Part shown: positions 47,035-56,239 of the stretch, piece after piece | Position numbering within the stretch: the stretch's first letter is position 1 | Layout: every line of letters begins with the position of its first letter | NCBI RefSeq assembly: GCF_000368825.1 | Contig: NZ_KB849717.1 | Coordinates: 582,063-646,062 of the forward strand | DNA: 64,000 nt | Reading direction: 5' to 3' | Origin: Acinetobacter ursingii DSM 16037 = CIP 107286 | GTDB taxonomy: Bacteria > Pseudomonadota > Gammaproteobacteria > Pseudomonadales > Moraxellaceae | The notes under the pieces: model-generated | Told to the model about the DNA's origin: nothing | Seen by the model: only the letters and a program-made list of their open reading frames with translations | The model's database searches: none | Translations under genes and position numbers: made by a program

Positions 47035-47328
47035 CTACTTCCTAAAACCATCTAACAAGGCATTGGTAATCGACTTATTCGCTTCCACCGCTCTGGTTTT
47101 TTTAGCTTTAGCAGATTGATCGATGACTCTTTCAATTTTTACAGCTTTATATTTACCGTTATTTTCAACAACCATGAATTTGACTCGCTCATTGCGTTTA
47201 GGCTCGCCACCTTCAAGTGGAAAATCCGAAATATGAAAGAAAATATCCTGTTCTAAACCGCCAATAAATCCGAATCCTTTTTTCGCATCGTATTGTTTGA
47301 TTTTTCCCTGATAAAATTCAGATTTCAT
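47035..47328 (-). CDS. Cold-shock-domain protein with C-terminal extension
   Basis: The 97 residues contain a cold-shock domain at about 5-68 with the RNP1-like KKGFGFIGG and RNP2-like IFFHISDF motifs, so single-stranded nucleic acid binding is expected. The following basic tail (QSAKAKKTRAVEANKSITNALLDGFRK) is longer than in CspA. There is no membrane segment of the DUF1294 type that often follows this domain. It is monocistronic and next to the IS-scarred region. Confidence 0.85.
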   Translation of the reverse strand: MKSEFYQGKIKQYDAKKGFGFIGGLEQDIFFHISDFPLEGGEPKRNERVKFMVVENNGKYKAVKIERVIDQSAKAKKTRAVEANKSITNALLDGFRK

Positions 47329-47465
47329 GATATAAGCCCATAGTTTTACACAATGATCGAATTATACATCAATCTGCATGAATGAAGCAGAGTTGCAAAA
47401 GATATCGACTGGTTCAGCCTATCTAGAATAATATTTTGCCGTTTCAACACATCAAATCACGAGAA

Positions 47466-47496
47466 CAAATTATCCCCTGTTGCAGAGGATAATTTG
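47466..47496 (-). terminator. Terminator of the fsr-like gene
   Basis: CAAATTATCC (47466-47475) pairs with GGATAATTTG (47487-47496) around an 11-base loop. The T tract on the minus strand is short. Confidence 0.6.
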
Positions 47497-47507
47497 AAAG
47501 ATGACTT

Positions 47508-48698
47508 TTACTTTACATGCGTCTTAGGTAAAAAGAATGTCGCTAAACCCAGTAATGGTAAATACGAACACAATTTAAATACCCACTCGATGCCATTGAT
47601 ATCCGCTAAATGCCCAAGTCCTGCTGCGGCAATGCCACTGACACCAAACATTAAACCAAACATCAACCCTGAAATCATACCCACTCGCCCAGGAACAGCT
47701 TCTTGTGCATAGACCACCATTGCAGCAAAAGCCGAAGACAATACCAAACCCGCAATGACGGAAAGAATCGTTGTCCAGAATAAATCTGCATACGGCATCA
47801 ACAAGGCAAACGGTGCCATTCCGACAAAAGAGACCCAAATCACCGCTTTACGTCCAATCTTGTCGCCAATTGGGCCGCCTGCAAAGGTTCCCACTGCAAC
47901 CGCTGCCAAAAAAGCAAATAGATGCAGTTGCGCAGTGGCTAAACTGACATGAAATTTATGTATCAAGTAAAAAGTAAAATAGTTGCTAATACTGGCGATA
48001 TAAGTAAATTTAGCAAACATCAACACGCAAATCGTGCCAATTGCCAAGGTTAATTGGCGACCATGCAATTTACTACTGGCATTGACAATACGTGAAACCG
48101 CCTGCGTTTTGGCATGACGAATCGTCCATTGACTGACGCGAGTTAATATCCAGATGGCTAATAATGCAAAAACCACTAAGCAAGCAACTGCATGTTGTCC
48201 AAATGGCACAATAATCAATGCCGCCAATAGAGGGCCAATTGCCGTTCCCGTATTCCCACCCACCTGAAAAGTAGATTGTGCTGTACCAAACCGCCCGCCT
48301 GATGCCATACGTGCAACACGTGAAGCCTCTGGGTGGAAGGTCGATGAACCTACTCCAATCAAAGCCGAAGCAATTAATAACACGGTAAAGGTAGGCGAAA
48401 ATGCGAGTAACAAAATTCCCAGAAACGTCACACACATGCCCATTGGCAATAAATATGGTTTGGGGTGTTTATCGGTATACAGTCCAATCCACGGTTGCAA
48501 TAAGGATGCAGTCACCTGATAGACCAGTGAAATCAATCCGACCTGCGTAAAACTTAAGGCAAAGTTGGCTTTGAGCATGGGATAAATGGCAGGCAGTACC
48601 GCCTGAATCAAATCGTTGAGTAGATGTGCAATCGCGACAGCACCGACCACTTTAACAATCATCACTTGTGGCTGTGCATTAATATTTGTATTTTCCAT
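47508..48698 (-). CDS. MFS exporter, fosmidomycin-resistance (Fsr) type
   Basis: The 396-residue, 12-helix major facilitator protein has the Fsr-family segments AHLLNDLIQAVLPAIYP near the start, the loop motif GLYTDKHPKPYLLP, and SSTFHPEASRVARMASGGR followed by FGTAQSTFQVGGN. E. coli Fsr exports fosmidomycin and other compounds, but the natural substrate here is unknown. The frame is open to 48746. The ATG at 48698 is chosen as nearest the family N-terminus, with 48731 an alternative. It is divergent from an AraC-type gene, its likely regulator. Confidence 0.88.
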   Translation of the reverse strand: MENTNINAQPQVMIVKVVGAVAIAHLLNDLIQAVLPAIYPMLKANFALSFTQVGLISLVYQVTASLLQPWIGLYTDKHPKPYLLPMGMCVTFLGILLLAFSPTFTVLLIASALIGVGSSTFHPEASRVARMASGGRFGTAQSTFQVGGNTGTAIGPLLAALIIVPFGQHAVACLVVFALLAIWILTRVSQWTIRHAKTQAVSRIVNASSKLHGRQLTLAIGTICVLMFAKFTYIASISNYFTFYLIHKFHVSLATAQLHLFAFLAAVAVGTFAGGPIGDKIGRKAVIWVSFVGMAPFALLMPYADLFWTTILSVIAGLVLSSAFAAMVVYAQEAVPGRVGMISGLMFGLMFGVSGIAAAGLGHLADINGIEWVFKLCSYLPLLGLATFFLPKTHVK

Positions 48699-48744
48699 GA
48701 TATTTTCTTTCAACGGTATTGAAGACGTCATCCCAAGAAACTCC

Positions 48745-48761
48745 AATCATTGTTTAACTGA
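48745..48761 (+). promoter_or_regulatory. Direct repeat 1 between the Fsr-like and AraC genes
   Basis: AATCATTGTTTAACTGA occurs here and again 59 bases on with two differences. It is a candidate AraC-regulator site on the Fsr-like gene side. Confidence 0.45.
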
Positions 48762-48803
48762 GCTTGCTATTGTAATCTGTCGTTTATACAGCTATCTTCC
48801 AAT

Positions 48804-48820
48804 AATCATTGTATAAGTGA
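48804..48820 (+). promoter_or_regulatory. Direct repeat 2 between the Fsr-like and AraC genes
   Basis: AATCATTGTATAAGTGA matches 15 of 17 positions of the first repeat, on the same strand. It ends 16 bases before the AraC start codon, where binding could repress that gene. Confidence 0.45.
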
Positions 48821-48836
48821 CAATTTCAGTCTCATC

Positions 48837-49625
48837 ATGACACCATCTCATCCGCAACCTGAATTAATGATCGGTCTTTCCTCTGAGCATCGTTATCGAG
48901 AAGTGACCTATGCCCATGCACACGTGCAGGCACAATTGCTGTATGCATCTAAAGGAACCATTCAGGTTTTAACCCATGATCAAGTCTGGATTATGCCGCC
49001 CATGTGTGCATTATGGATTCCTCCGCGGGTTGAACACAGTGTGATTTCTTTAAGCCATGTACAGTTAAACACTGCGTTGGTGGAACAAAATGCCGCTCAA
49101 GCAATGGGTCAAACTTGTTTTTTGATTCGAGTCAGTAATTTATTACATGAATTACTCATTCGTTTTAATGAACTAGATCAGCTTAGAAAAAATGATTCCG
49201 CTCCCTTTCAAGCGCTTTCCCAAGCCTTACAACTGATTATTTTTGATGAAATCCAGAGAGCTCATTCTTTAGCAGTGCAAATTCCGTGGCCAAATGACAA
49301 ACGCCTGATCAAGATTTGCGAAAGTTTGTTGCAATCGCCCGATCAATTAAAAGATTTAAATACTTGGGCAGATGAAATTGGCACCAGTTCCCGCACACTC
49401 ATGCGAATGTTCCAAAAAGAAACAGGACTTTCATATCGAGCATGGATTCAACAAATGCACATTGCTTTAGCTTTAAGTAAAATTGCAGATGGCTTATCCA
49501 TAAGTCAGATTTCAGAATCTTTGGGATATACCAATGCCAGTGCATTTAGCGCGATGTTCAAGCGGCATTTAGGCAAAACACCGCAACACTTTAAAACTGA
49601 AACGATATCAAGTTCATTGATTTAA
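48837..49625 (+). CDS. AraC-family transcriptional regulator
   Basis: The 262 residues have an N-terminal cupin-like sensor (SKGTIQVLTHDQVWIMPP and WIPPRVEHSV in the first 80 residues). The C-terminal double helix-turn-helix includes LNTWADEIGTSSRTLMRMFQ near 178 and ISQISESLGYTNASAFSAMF near 225. It is likely the local regulator of the divergent Fsr-like exporter gene, supported by the two direct repeats in the shared gap. Its 3' end overlaps the convergent glutaminase gene by 12 bases. Confidence 0.92.
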   Translation: MTPSHPQPELMIGLSSEHRYREVTYAHAHVQAQLLYASKGTIQVLTHDQVWIMPPMCALWIPPRVEHSVISLSHVQLNTALVEQNAAQAMGQTCFLIRVSNLLHELLIRFNELDQLRKNDSAPFQALSQALQLIIFDEIQRAHSLAVQIPWPNDKRLIKICESLLQSPDQLKDLNTWADEIGTSSRTLMRMFQKETGLSYRAWIQQMHIALALSKIADGLSISQISESLGYTNASAFSAMFKRHLGKTPQHFKTETISSSLI

Positions 49626-50906
49626 TTGTGAAGACCTTTTTTTTTGTTCAAGTAAATCATCTAAATCCTGATACACATGTAATACCCGATCCTTATGTGT
49701 GCGGGCATGATCCAAGCGTTGTTCAGGGTCGACCAAAAGCAAGCTATGACCATCATCGATCAAACGATCAACGCCTTCTAAAAACATACGTTTACCGACA
49801 TCATGGATCAATGAAATCTGGGTTAAATCGATAATAATCGTACTTTGATCAACAGGTTCACGCTGAAAAATACGCAATAACATTTCAGCTTCAGTAAACT
49901 TCAAGACTCCGCGTAATACATAAACACTCAGTGATGCATCTTGTCCAGTCCGATAATGACTCTGAACAATGGTTTGTGCAGAAGGTGTCCCCTCCATCAG
50001 GTGCAGCCCCATATCACGGCTCAGCCGTTCCATCATATCAATCCCACGGACACTATTACCATGTTCATCCAGTTTGGGTGAAAAGGCTGCGATACTCACC
50101 TGACCGGGCAATACACCTAAAATTCCACCTGCCACGCCACTTTTAGCAGGAATACCAACTGTTGTCAGCCAGTCACCTGCGGCATCATACATACCACAAC
50201 TCATCATCACACTAAGCACTTGGCGCACCACTGAACGGTTCAATAACCGTTTTCCAGTCTGAGCATCCACGCCACCATTGGCGAGTACGCTGCCCATACG
50301 CACCAAATCTTTTACCGTCACTAAGATTGAACATTGGCGAATATAACCATTCACAATATCCACAGGATCCGTTTCCAGAATTCCAACGGTTCAAAGCATA
50401 TAACCAATCGAAAGATTACGATAAGCCGTTTTAATTTCTGAATGATATACGGAATCATCAAAACATAATTCACGTCCTGCCAGTTCGCTCATAAACTGGC
50501 GTAAAATTTCTGCACTAGATACATTTTCTTTAACTGGAATCAGAGAGTGCGTGGTGATTGCACCCGAATTAATCATTGGATTTTTAGGACGGCCATCTTT
50601 TCCCAGTGAAATTTCATTAAAAGCCTCTCCAGAGGGTTCAACACCGACTTTTTCTAATACCTCATCGATACCCAGTTGTTGTAATACATAAGCATAAGTA
50701 AAAGGTTTAGACATCGACTGGATGGTAAACTCAACGTCATCATCACCGACTGAATAAATCTCACCATCGACGGTCGACATGGCTAAGGCCAAACGATGTG
50801 GACTGGCATTCGCCAACTCTGGAATATAATCAGCCAGATGTCCGCTATCATCTCCATCACATTCATCAAGCACATGTTCCAGATAATCTGGTAAAGGAGT
50901 TTTCAT
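49614..50906 (-). pseudogene. glsA: Glutaminase with STAS domain, split by an in-frame TGA
   Basis: The 431-codon frame encodes a serine-dependent beta-lactamase-like glutaminase with EFTIQSMSKPFTYAYVLQ near residue 59, NPMINSGAI near 109 and SGVAGGILGVLPGQ in the second half, followed by a C-terminal STAS domain (about 315-425). A TGA at 50391-50393 interrupts it after LSIGYML, and the frame continues with TVGILETDP. CGA to TGA is the likely change. There is no frameshift. The upstream piece (171 aa) lacks part of the active site. A restart at GTG 50363 would give 249 aa. A real nonsense mutation, read-through and sequencing error all remain possible. Confidence 0.88.
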
Positions 50907-51125
50907 ACAAACAACCTATTCTATTCATTATTTTGCATTTAATTTTGATGGTACAGGGTATTGATAATCTTAAATTTATATCTTTTGTAATGATTTTTAG
51001 TTCTATCCTATTTATTCGATTCACTGTGTAATGTGGGGTAAATCATCCCACCATCTAAATATCATCACAACGATCAATGTCAGTCACATTTTAAATTGAA
51101 TCAAATCAACAATACGCACACCAGA

Positions 51126-51608
51126 TCAGTTTAAGCGTTCCACAAATAAGACTCCATTTAAATGATCTACTTCGTGTTGCACAATGCGAGCAGGAAAACC
51201 TTCAAAAGCGGTTTCGATGACTTCACCATACAACGACTGATAACGCACTCGAATAGAATAAGCTCTTTCGACCTCACCTCGTTCGTTTGGCACACTTAAA
51301 CAGCCTTCTTCACCTAAACACGTATTTGGGGATAATTCCAAAATTTCAGGATTCACCATGACCACAGCATCCATTTCTGGTGCATCGGGATAACGTGGGT
51401 TCGGACGCGAAGCCACAATAATAATTCGTTTGGAAATATATACCTGTGGTGCTGCAATACCTACACCATGGCGCTCAAGCATGGTCGTCTGCATGGCAGC
51501 AGCTAATTGTAATAGCCACTCACTATTAAACTCGGATTGAGCCACAGGTGCAGCCTGAAGTTTCAAGATTGCTTCACCGCGCTGGGCAATAGGTAAAACG
51601 GTAGCCAT
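51126..51608 (-). CDS. def: Peptide deformylase
   Basis: The enzyme removes the N-formyl group from nascent proteins. The 160 residues have the three deformylase motifs: HGVGIAAPQ near 47, EEGCLSVP with metal ligand Cys103, and QHEVDH with His145, Glu146 and His149. It stands alone here and is not in the usual def-fmt pair, so it is probably a second deformylase copy. The motif-2 form EGCLS is canonical. No operon partner is evident. Confidence 0.94.
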   Translation of the reverse strand: MATVLPIAQRGEAILKLQAAPVAQSEFNSEWLLQLAAAMQTTMLERHGVGIAAPQVYISKRIIIVASRPNPRYPDAPEMDAVVMVNPEILELSPNTCLGEEGCLSVPNERGEVERAYSIRVRYQSLYGEVIETAFEGFPARIVQHEVDHLNGVLFVERLN

Positions 51609-51763
51609 TTAAATAGACCTATGATCATGTCATGTTTATTTTGCGTTTGAAATTTCGTTGTGACAAGTCTAATGATCACCTCAATCAGTCCATGCTTTGT
51701 CTGACATGTTTTTTCAATCCATCTTTAAATCAGTTGAGATTTAAATTCAGCCAATGGATCATT

Positions 51764-52630
51764 TCAAAATGATGAGCCATTCTTTTGCAAAAATTGTTCA
51801 GTTTTTTTGTAGCGCTGCAATGATGAGTTTTGTAGTACAGCATCAATCACTTCTAATACACCTTGCTGCTCGTTAGTTGGGGCAAAATATTGTGCGGTTT
51901 GTTTGAGTTTTGGTACAGCATTCGCCATAGCAAAACCATATCCCGCCATTTCAATCATTTCTTGATCATTGTAATTATCCCCTATTGCCAAAACCTCCTG
52001 ATGATCAATACCCCATTTTTGTTGTAAAAACTGTAAACCGTAGGCTTTATGCCGGTTTGGAATAATAAGATCGATAAAACCAAAACCACTGGAGACCATT
52101 TTTGCAGCAGTGTGTTGAATATAAGGTTTTTCAGACAGATCATCCAAAATTTGTTGATTATTGTCTTGGATTGTCGTTAGGGTAACTTTACAAATCTGAT
52201 CATGCACCTGTAACAGATCGTCAACCTGCTGAAGTTGCTTAAAATAAATGTTGAGTTTTTGCTGAGTTTTTTCACTGACATTGTGCTGAATATAAGCGCA
52301 GTCTTTGGCACATAAAATGAGATTTTGGGCATAATCAGGAATTAAATCTTGTAGGATCTGTTGCAAAATCTCTGGACTAAAATGATCGTAATTTAAAGTT
52401 TGCGTCCTATCGACCACATAAGCTCCATTTTCGGCCACAAATGCCATGTCATTGGCAATTTCTGGGAAATAGGCTTTTAGGGTGTAAAGCGGATTGCCAC
52501 TGGCCGCAACGAAATGAATTCCACGCTGTTGAAGCTGTGAATAGTGTTGCAAAAATCGGGCTTTGTCGTATTTCTTCTCTGAATTTAAAAACGTTCCATC
52601 CATATCAACTGCAATAAGCTTGACTGGCAT
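51764..52630 (-). CDS. HAD-IIB (Cof-type) sugar-phosphatase-like hydrolase
   Basis: The 288 residues carry the HAD motifs: I in AVDMDGTFLNSEKKY (Asp nucleophile and general acid near 9-11), II in FVAASGNP near 56, III with the lysine of NRHKAYG near 192, and IV in LAIGDNYNDQEMI near 214. A C2-type cap domain lies between II and III. Family members dephosphorylate sugar phosphates or related metabolites, and the substrate cannot be predicted. It is alone on the minus strand. Confidence 0.9.
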   Translation of the reverse strand: MPVKLIAVDMDGTFLNSEKKYDKARFLQHYSQLQQRGIHFVAASGNPLYTLKAYFPEIANDMAFVAENGAYVVDRTQTLNYDHFSPEILQQILQDLIPDYAQNLILCAKDCAYIQHNVSEKTQQKLNIYFKQLQQVDDLLQVHDQICKVTLTTIQDNNQQILDDLSEKPYIQHTAAKMVSSGFGFIDLIIPNRHKAYGLQFLQQKWGIDHQEVLAIGDNYNDQEMIEMAGYGFAMANAVPKLKQTAQYFAPTNEQQGVLEVIDAVLQNSSLQRYKKTEQFLQKNGSSF

Positions 52631-52697
52631 TTAAACCTCGTATCTTGATAATCATTAATCTTGCATCAGCTTTCTTTCAATCGGCTTATTTTGCGCA

Positions 52698-52759
52698 CTT
52701 TTTTATTTCTCTCTATCGGAGAAAGTAAAAAAATCCAAAGCATGATGAAAACTCTATTA
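52698..52759. repeat. Dispersed palindromic repeat, copy B (degenerate)
   Basis: The left arm is reduced to ACTTTTTTATTTCTC. The centre TATC and GGAGAAAGTAAA are followed by ATGATGAAAACTCTATTA, which matches the right arm of the other copies with changes. It is the most eroded copy and lies upstream of the HAD gene and the small membrane gene. Confidence 0.55.
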
Positions 52760-52928
52760 TGATTATCCTATCAGGAGATCACCGTTTTATGAACTGATAA
52801 TACATGGGCTGATCAAGTTCTTAAGCTGGGTCAAGCCTATTTAAATACAGGATATGTTTACTTTTAATCTTATTTTCAGCTTTTGTTTTTATGCTCATTT
52901 ACACAAAAACAAATCGAATTTTAAAATC

Positions 52929-53132
52929 ATGAATACTACGCAGCTTTTCTTGGGATTAATCTTTAGCTGTATTGGCTTAGGCTATTTTATGTATGGCAAA
53001 AAGCAAAAAGTGATTGTGCCTTTGGTATGTGGTCTGGTACTGATGATTTTTCCTTACTTTATTGAAAATGTCACCTTACTCAGTGTGATTGGAATTGTAC
53101 TCTCGATTATTCCTTATTTTGTACGTTTATAA
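52929..53132 (+). CDS. Small membrane protein, unknown
   Basis: The 67 residues consist of three hydrophobic segments (about 5-20, 28-42 and 49-64) with a YGKKQK basic loop. The pattern is that of short conserved inner-membrane proteins of Acinetobacter with no known role. The frame opens at 52854, but the ATG at 52929 (MNTTQLFLGL) begins directly at the first hydrophobic segment and is preferred. A palindromic repeat follows its stop by 24 bases. Confidence 0.7.
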   Translation: MNTTQLFLGLIFSCIGLGYFMYGKKQKVIVPLVCGLVLMIFPYFIENVTLLSVIGIVLSIIPYFVRL

Positions 53133-53156
53133 TGTCAATCCATTGATTCTCAACAA

Positions 53157-53237
53157 TACACTTTTTTCATAACTTCATTTTTATTTTCCCTATGAGAGAA
53201 AAATAAAGAGAGTTTAAATAATGATGAAAAAAGTCTA
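53157..53237. repeat. Dispersed palindromic repeat, copy C
   Basis: The left arm (ACTTTTTTCATAACTTC, then TTTTTATTTTCC) and the right arm (GAGAAAAATAAAGAGAG, then ATGATGAAAAAAGTCTA) form an imperfect palindrome around CTATGA. The right arm includes the TTTAAA segment absent from the left arm. Confidence 0.8.
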
Positions 53238-53375
53238 TTAGGCTGACTTCAATAAGATTGCGTTGGTTGTTTATTTACTCCATTCTAGCGAATTGTGTAG
53301 AGTAGAACTGCCTTACTTTTAATTTAAATTTCAAGTAATATCAGGCCCATCATTTTACTTTTGAATCATGACAGC

Positions 53376-54671
53376 ATGGATGCTATTCCTCATCTTTCCA
53401 CTCAGGATAAACGAACTCTTGCGCTCTCCTCACTCGGCGGTGCATTAGAGTTTTATGATTTTGTCATCTATGTCTTTTACGCCAAGATCATTTCGGATTT
53501 ATTTTTTCCAAGCACTCTAAGTCCTTTTTGGGCGATGCTGAATACTTATGGCATTTTTGCAGCAGGTTATTTTTTTCGGCCTTTAGGTGGTGTGGTGATG
53601 GCACATTTTGGTGATTTGGTCGGGCGTAAACGACTATTTTCACTGTCAATTTTATTGATGTCACTGCCTACTCTAATGATTGGGCTACTACCCACTTTTG
53701 AATCGATTGGTTATTTTGCACCAGTTTTATTATTGTTGATGCGCGTGATACAAGGCATCGCTATTGGTGGAGAAATTCCCGCGGCTTGGACATTCGTTTC
53801 AGAACATGTCCCAGAACGGCGCATTGGGCTTGCTAACGGCTTATTAACCGCAGGTTTATCTTTAGGAATTTTACTGGGTTCACTGATGTCTTTGTGGATT
53901 TCATTACAGTTTACTGAAACAGTAATACATGACTGGGCATGGCGAATTGCCTTTATCGCAGGCGGAATTTTTGGGTTATTTGCCCTATATTTACGCAGTT
54001 ACTTAAAAGAAACCCCCGTATTTAAAGCCATGCAAGCCCGTAAACAACTCTCCAAAGACTTACCAATTAAACAAGTCTTGATAAATCATAAAGCAGCAGT
54101 GATTATTGGCATGTTGTTTACCTGGTTTTTAACGGCTTGTGTCGTCGTGATCATTTTAGCCATGCCTAATTTGCTTACCACCGTTTTTGGCTTTGATCGG
54201 GCTAGTGCATTTCAAATGCAAAGTGCAGCAATTATCATGCAAATGTTGGGCTGTATTTTAGCAGGAACCTTGGCTGATCGTTTTGGCTGTGCCAAAGTGA
54301 TGATGATGGGTGCAACAGCGCTAGCTGTTGTGGCTGCGTTTTTTTATCACAGTTTGGGGCATGCCAGTCACATCATTATTTTCATGCTATACATGTTACT
54401 GGGATTATGCTCAGGGACTGTGGGCATGGTGTCATGCAGTATGGTGAAAATGTTCCCTGCCCCTATTCGTTTTTCAGGGATTTCATTTTCGTATAATGTG
54501 TCTTATGCGGTTGTGGGCGGTTTAACCTTGCCACTAATTCAAATTTTAAGCCAGTACAGTGATATTGGAGCAATGTATTATATCGTTGCTTTAGCCATAA
54601 TGGCGTGTCTCACAGCAGTCGTCTTTAAGAAGAAATTCGAATCATCAAACAGCATTAAGCATGTCATTTAA
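53376..54671 (+). CDS. MHS-family (metabolite:H+ symporter) MFS transporter
   Basis: The 431-residue, 12-helix transporter has the MHS/ProP-type motifs SSLGGALEFYDFVIYVF near the start, AHFGDLVGRKRLF in the 2-3 loop, and RVIQGIAIGGEIPAAWTFVSEHVP. Relatives take up citrate, alpha-ketoglutarate, proline/betaine or shikimate, and the substrate is not identifiable. The start is uncertain: a TTG at 53361 would add five residues to the ATG at 53376. It is alone, ending at a hairpin shared with the convergent esterase gene. Confidence 0.88.
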   Translation: MDAIPHLSTQDKRTLALSSLGGALEFYDFVIYVFYAKIISDLFFPSTLSPFWAMLNTYGIFAAGYFFRPLGGVVMAHFGDLVGRKRLFSLSILLMSLPTLMIGLLPTFESIGYFAPVLLLLMRVIQGIAIGGEIPAAWTFVSEHVPERRIGLANGLLTAGLSLGILLGSLMSLWISLQFTETVIHDWAWRIAFIAGGIFGLFALYLRSYLKETPVFKAMQARKQLSKDLPIKQVLINHKAAVIIGMLFTWFLTACVVVIILAMPNLLTTVFGFDRASAFQMQSAAIIMQMLGCILAGTLADRFGCAKVMMMGATALAVVAAFFYHSLGHASHIIIFMLYMLLGLCSGTVGMVSCSMVKMFPAPIRFSGISFSYNVSYAVVGGLTLPLIQILSQYSDIGAMYYIVALAIMACLTAVVFKKKFESSNSIKHVI

Positions 54672-54680
54672 ACCATTGCT

Positions 54681-54712
54681 AAAGCTCATGACGATCAATC
54701 ATCACGAGCTTT
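54681..54712. terminator. Convergent terminator, MHS transporter / esterase
   Basis: AAAGCTC (54681-54687) pairs with GAGCTTT (54706-54712), and inner bases TGA/TCA and GAT/ATC extend the stem with mismatches. T tracts are short. Confidence 0.6.
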
Positions 54713-54720
54713 GATGCGCA

Positions 54721-55320
54721 TTAAAGTGTTTTTAAAAATTCCAGACCACGCTTAAGCTCAAGTTCGTTGATTGAATGTCCTAAACCTTTATAAGTTTCAA
54801 GTTCGACATTAAAACCCGCTGCACGTAGCGCCTTAAAAGCATCCTGACTTTCATACACAGGAATAACTTCATCTGCTTCACCATGCATTAGACTCACTTT
54901 TGCCGTATTGTTGGCATTGGCTTCAATCGGAGAAGCCAATCGTCCAGAAAAGTCAATGACTGCTGCAATTGGCCAACGACCAGAAGCAACGGCATCCAGC
55001 GACATCATGGTTCCTTGAGAAAATCCACAAAAAACCACTTGATTAAGCCGATCAGCAAAACCTTGCTCCTCCAGTATCCGCTGTACTGTTTGATCGAAAT
55101 ATTCTCGTGCTTGCTGAATACGTTCAAAGCGATTTTCTTCGGTAATTCCAGTTAGACTAAACCATTCAAACACTTCATGGCTATGCATAAAAGGAAAAGG
55201 CGCATTTGGCGATGCAATACTTAAATCTTCAATCTGACGCTGCCAATATTGTGCAATCGGCAATAGATCACGCCCATTGCTACCGACCCCATGAAACATG
55301 ATTACTAGTTTATTCGTCAT
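54721..55320 (-). CDS. Carboxylesterase / phospholipase-type alpha/beta hydrolase
   Basis: The 199 residues match the YpfH/carboxylesterase-2 family: HGVGSNGRDLLP near 10 (oxyanion region), nucleophile elbow GFSQGTMMSLD near 99, catalytic Asp in HGEADEVIPV and His in KGLGHSINELEL. There is no signal peptide, so it acts in the cytoplasm. The substrate is unknown, with short-chain acyl esters typical for the family. It lies 29 bases after the 104-aa gene on the same strand and may belong to the pnuC unit. Confidence 0.88.
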   Translation of the reverse strand: MTNKLVIMFHGVGSNGRDLLPIAQYWQRQIEDLSIASPNAPFPFMHSHEVFEWFSLTGITEENRFERIQQAREYFDQTVQRILEEQGFADRLNQVVFCGFSQGTMMSLDAVASGRWPIAAVIDFSGRLASPIEANANNTAKVSLMHGEADEVIPVYESQDAFKALRAAGFNVELETYKGLGHSINELELKRGLEFLKTL

Positions 55321-55349
55321 CTGATCTCATCTCCAATATTCAATGTCAT

Positions 55350-55664
55350 CTATCTTAATTCGCTCTTGTTACCAATGCTTGATACATTCATATCGATCTT
55401 GTAATGCCCTTGCTTCATTTCGATGCTTAATTTTTTTATTTTGTATCGCGTTTGGTATTGAATCAAAATATAAAATTCATCTGCACCGTCATCTAATCCA
55501 GAAACGGCCCAAGTGGTACCTTTAGGAAAATCTTGCAGCCATTTGGCTTTATAAACATCTGAAACAGAATCAAAATCCAGATAATTCTCTGGTGTTTGGC
55601 AAATTTTTTCAGCCAATTGATCAAAGCATTGCTGCTTATACTGTTCCAGATCAAATATTGTCAT
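55350..55664 (-). CDS. Uncharacterised 104-aa protein, coupled to pnuC
   Basis: The product is acidic and soluble, with aromatic residues in the central part (AKWLQDFPKGTTWAVSGLDDGADEF is split around 40-65) and a beta-rich C-terminal half. I do not recognise the family. Its ATG overlaps the pnuC stop region by 4 bases, so it is translated from the same message as pnuC. A role near NAD precursor metabolism would be a guess from position only. Confidence 0.65.
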   Translation of the reverse strand: MTIFDLEQYKQQCFDQLAEKICQTPENYLDFDSVSDVYKAKWLQDFPKGTTWAVSGLDDGADEFYILIQYQTRYKIKKLSIEMKQGHYKIDMNVSSIGNKSELR

Positions 55665-56239
55665 ATTACTAATTTTGTCTGTTGCTTACGCTTAACCTGC
55701 TCCCATTGCCACCAACCGAAGGCAGCCATAAGGACAAATGCAGCATATAAACCTGCGGTCAGATATAAGTCTTTATAAATAAACATGCCCACATAAACAA
55801 TATCGACAAATACCCACAAAATCCATGTGGCAATGTGCTTACGACTGGTCCAATACGTTGCCAATAGACTAAATGCTGCCAGTTGAGAATCTAACATCGG
55901 CACAGCCGCATCGGTAAAGTGTTTTAAGCTGAGACCAAAAATCACCCCGCCCACTGCTGTTATCAGCATTTGTATAATGACGAGCTTAGGACTAATCGGT
56001 TCTATCCGAATATCATGATCAACCTGTTTACCTTTGAGCCAGTGATAAAAACCATAAAAGTTCACCACCATAAAGAAAAATTGTAGGATGGTTTCGCCGT
56101 ATAGCTTAAAAGTAAAAAATAAATAGGCATATAAAACAAAAGCCAAAAAGTTAAACCACCAGCACCACATATTGCGTTTAATGGTGAGACCAACGCCAAT
56201 CACGCTAATTATCACGGCAACAATCTCAAGTGGAGACAT
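55661..56239 (-). CDS. pnuC: Nicotinamide riboside transporter PnuC
   Basis: PnuC imports nicotinamide riboside by facilitated diffusion for NAD synthesis. The 192-residue membrane protein has about seven hydrophobic segments and the PnuC landmarks NMWCWWFNFLAFVLYAYLFF near residue 23, FYGFYHWLKG near 63 and WILWVFVDIVYVGMFIYKDLY near 139. I saw no riboswitch fold in the short upstream gap, although pnuC genes are often riboswitch-controlled. The uncharacterised 104-aa gene overlaps its end. Confidence 0.92.
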   Translation of the reverse strand: MSPLEIVAVIISVIGVGLTIKRNMWCWWFNFLAFVLYAYLFFTFKLYGETILQFFFMVVNFYGFYHWLKGKQVDHDIRIEPISPKLVIIQMLITAVGGVIFGLSLKHFTDAAVPMLDSQLAAFSLLATYWTSRKHIATWILWVFVDIVYVGMFIYKDLYLTAGLYAAFVLMAAFGWWQWEQVKRKQQTKLVI

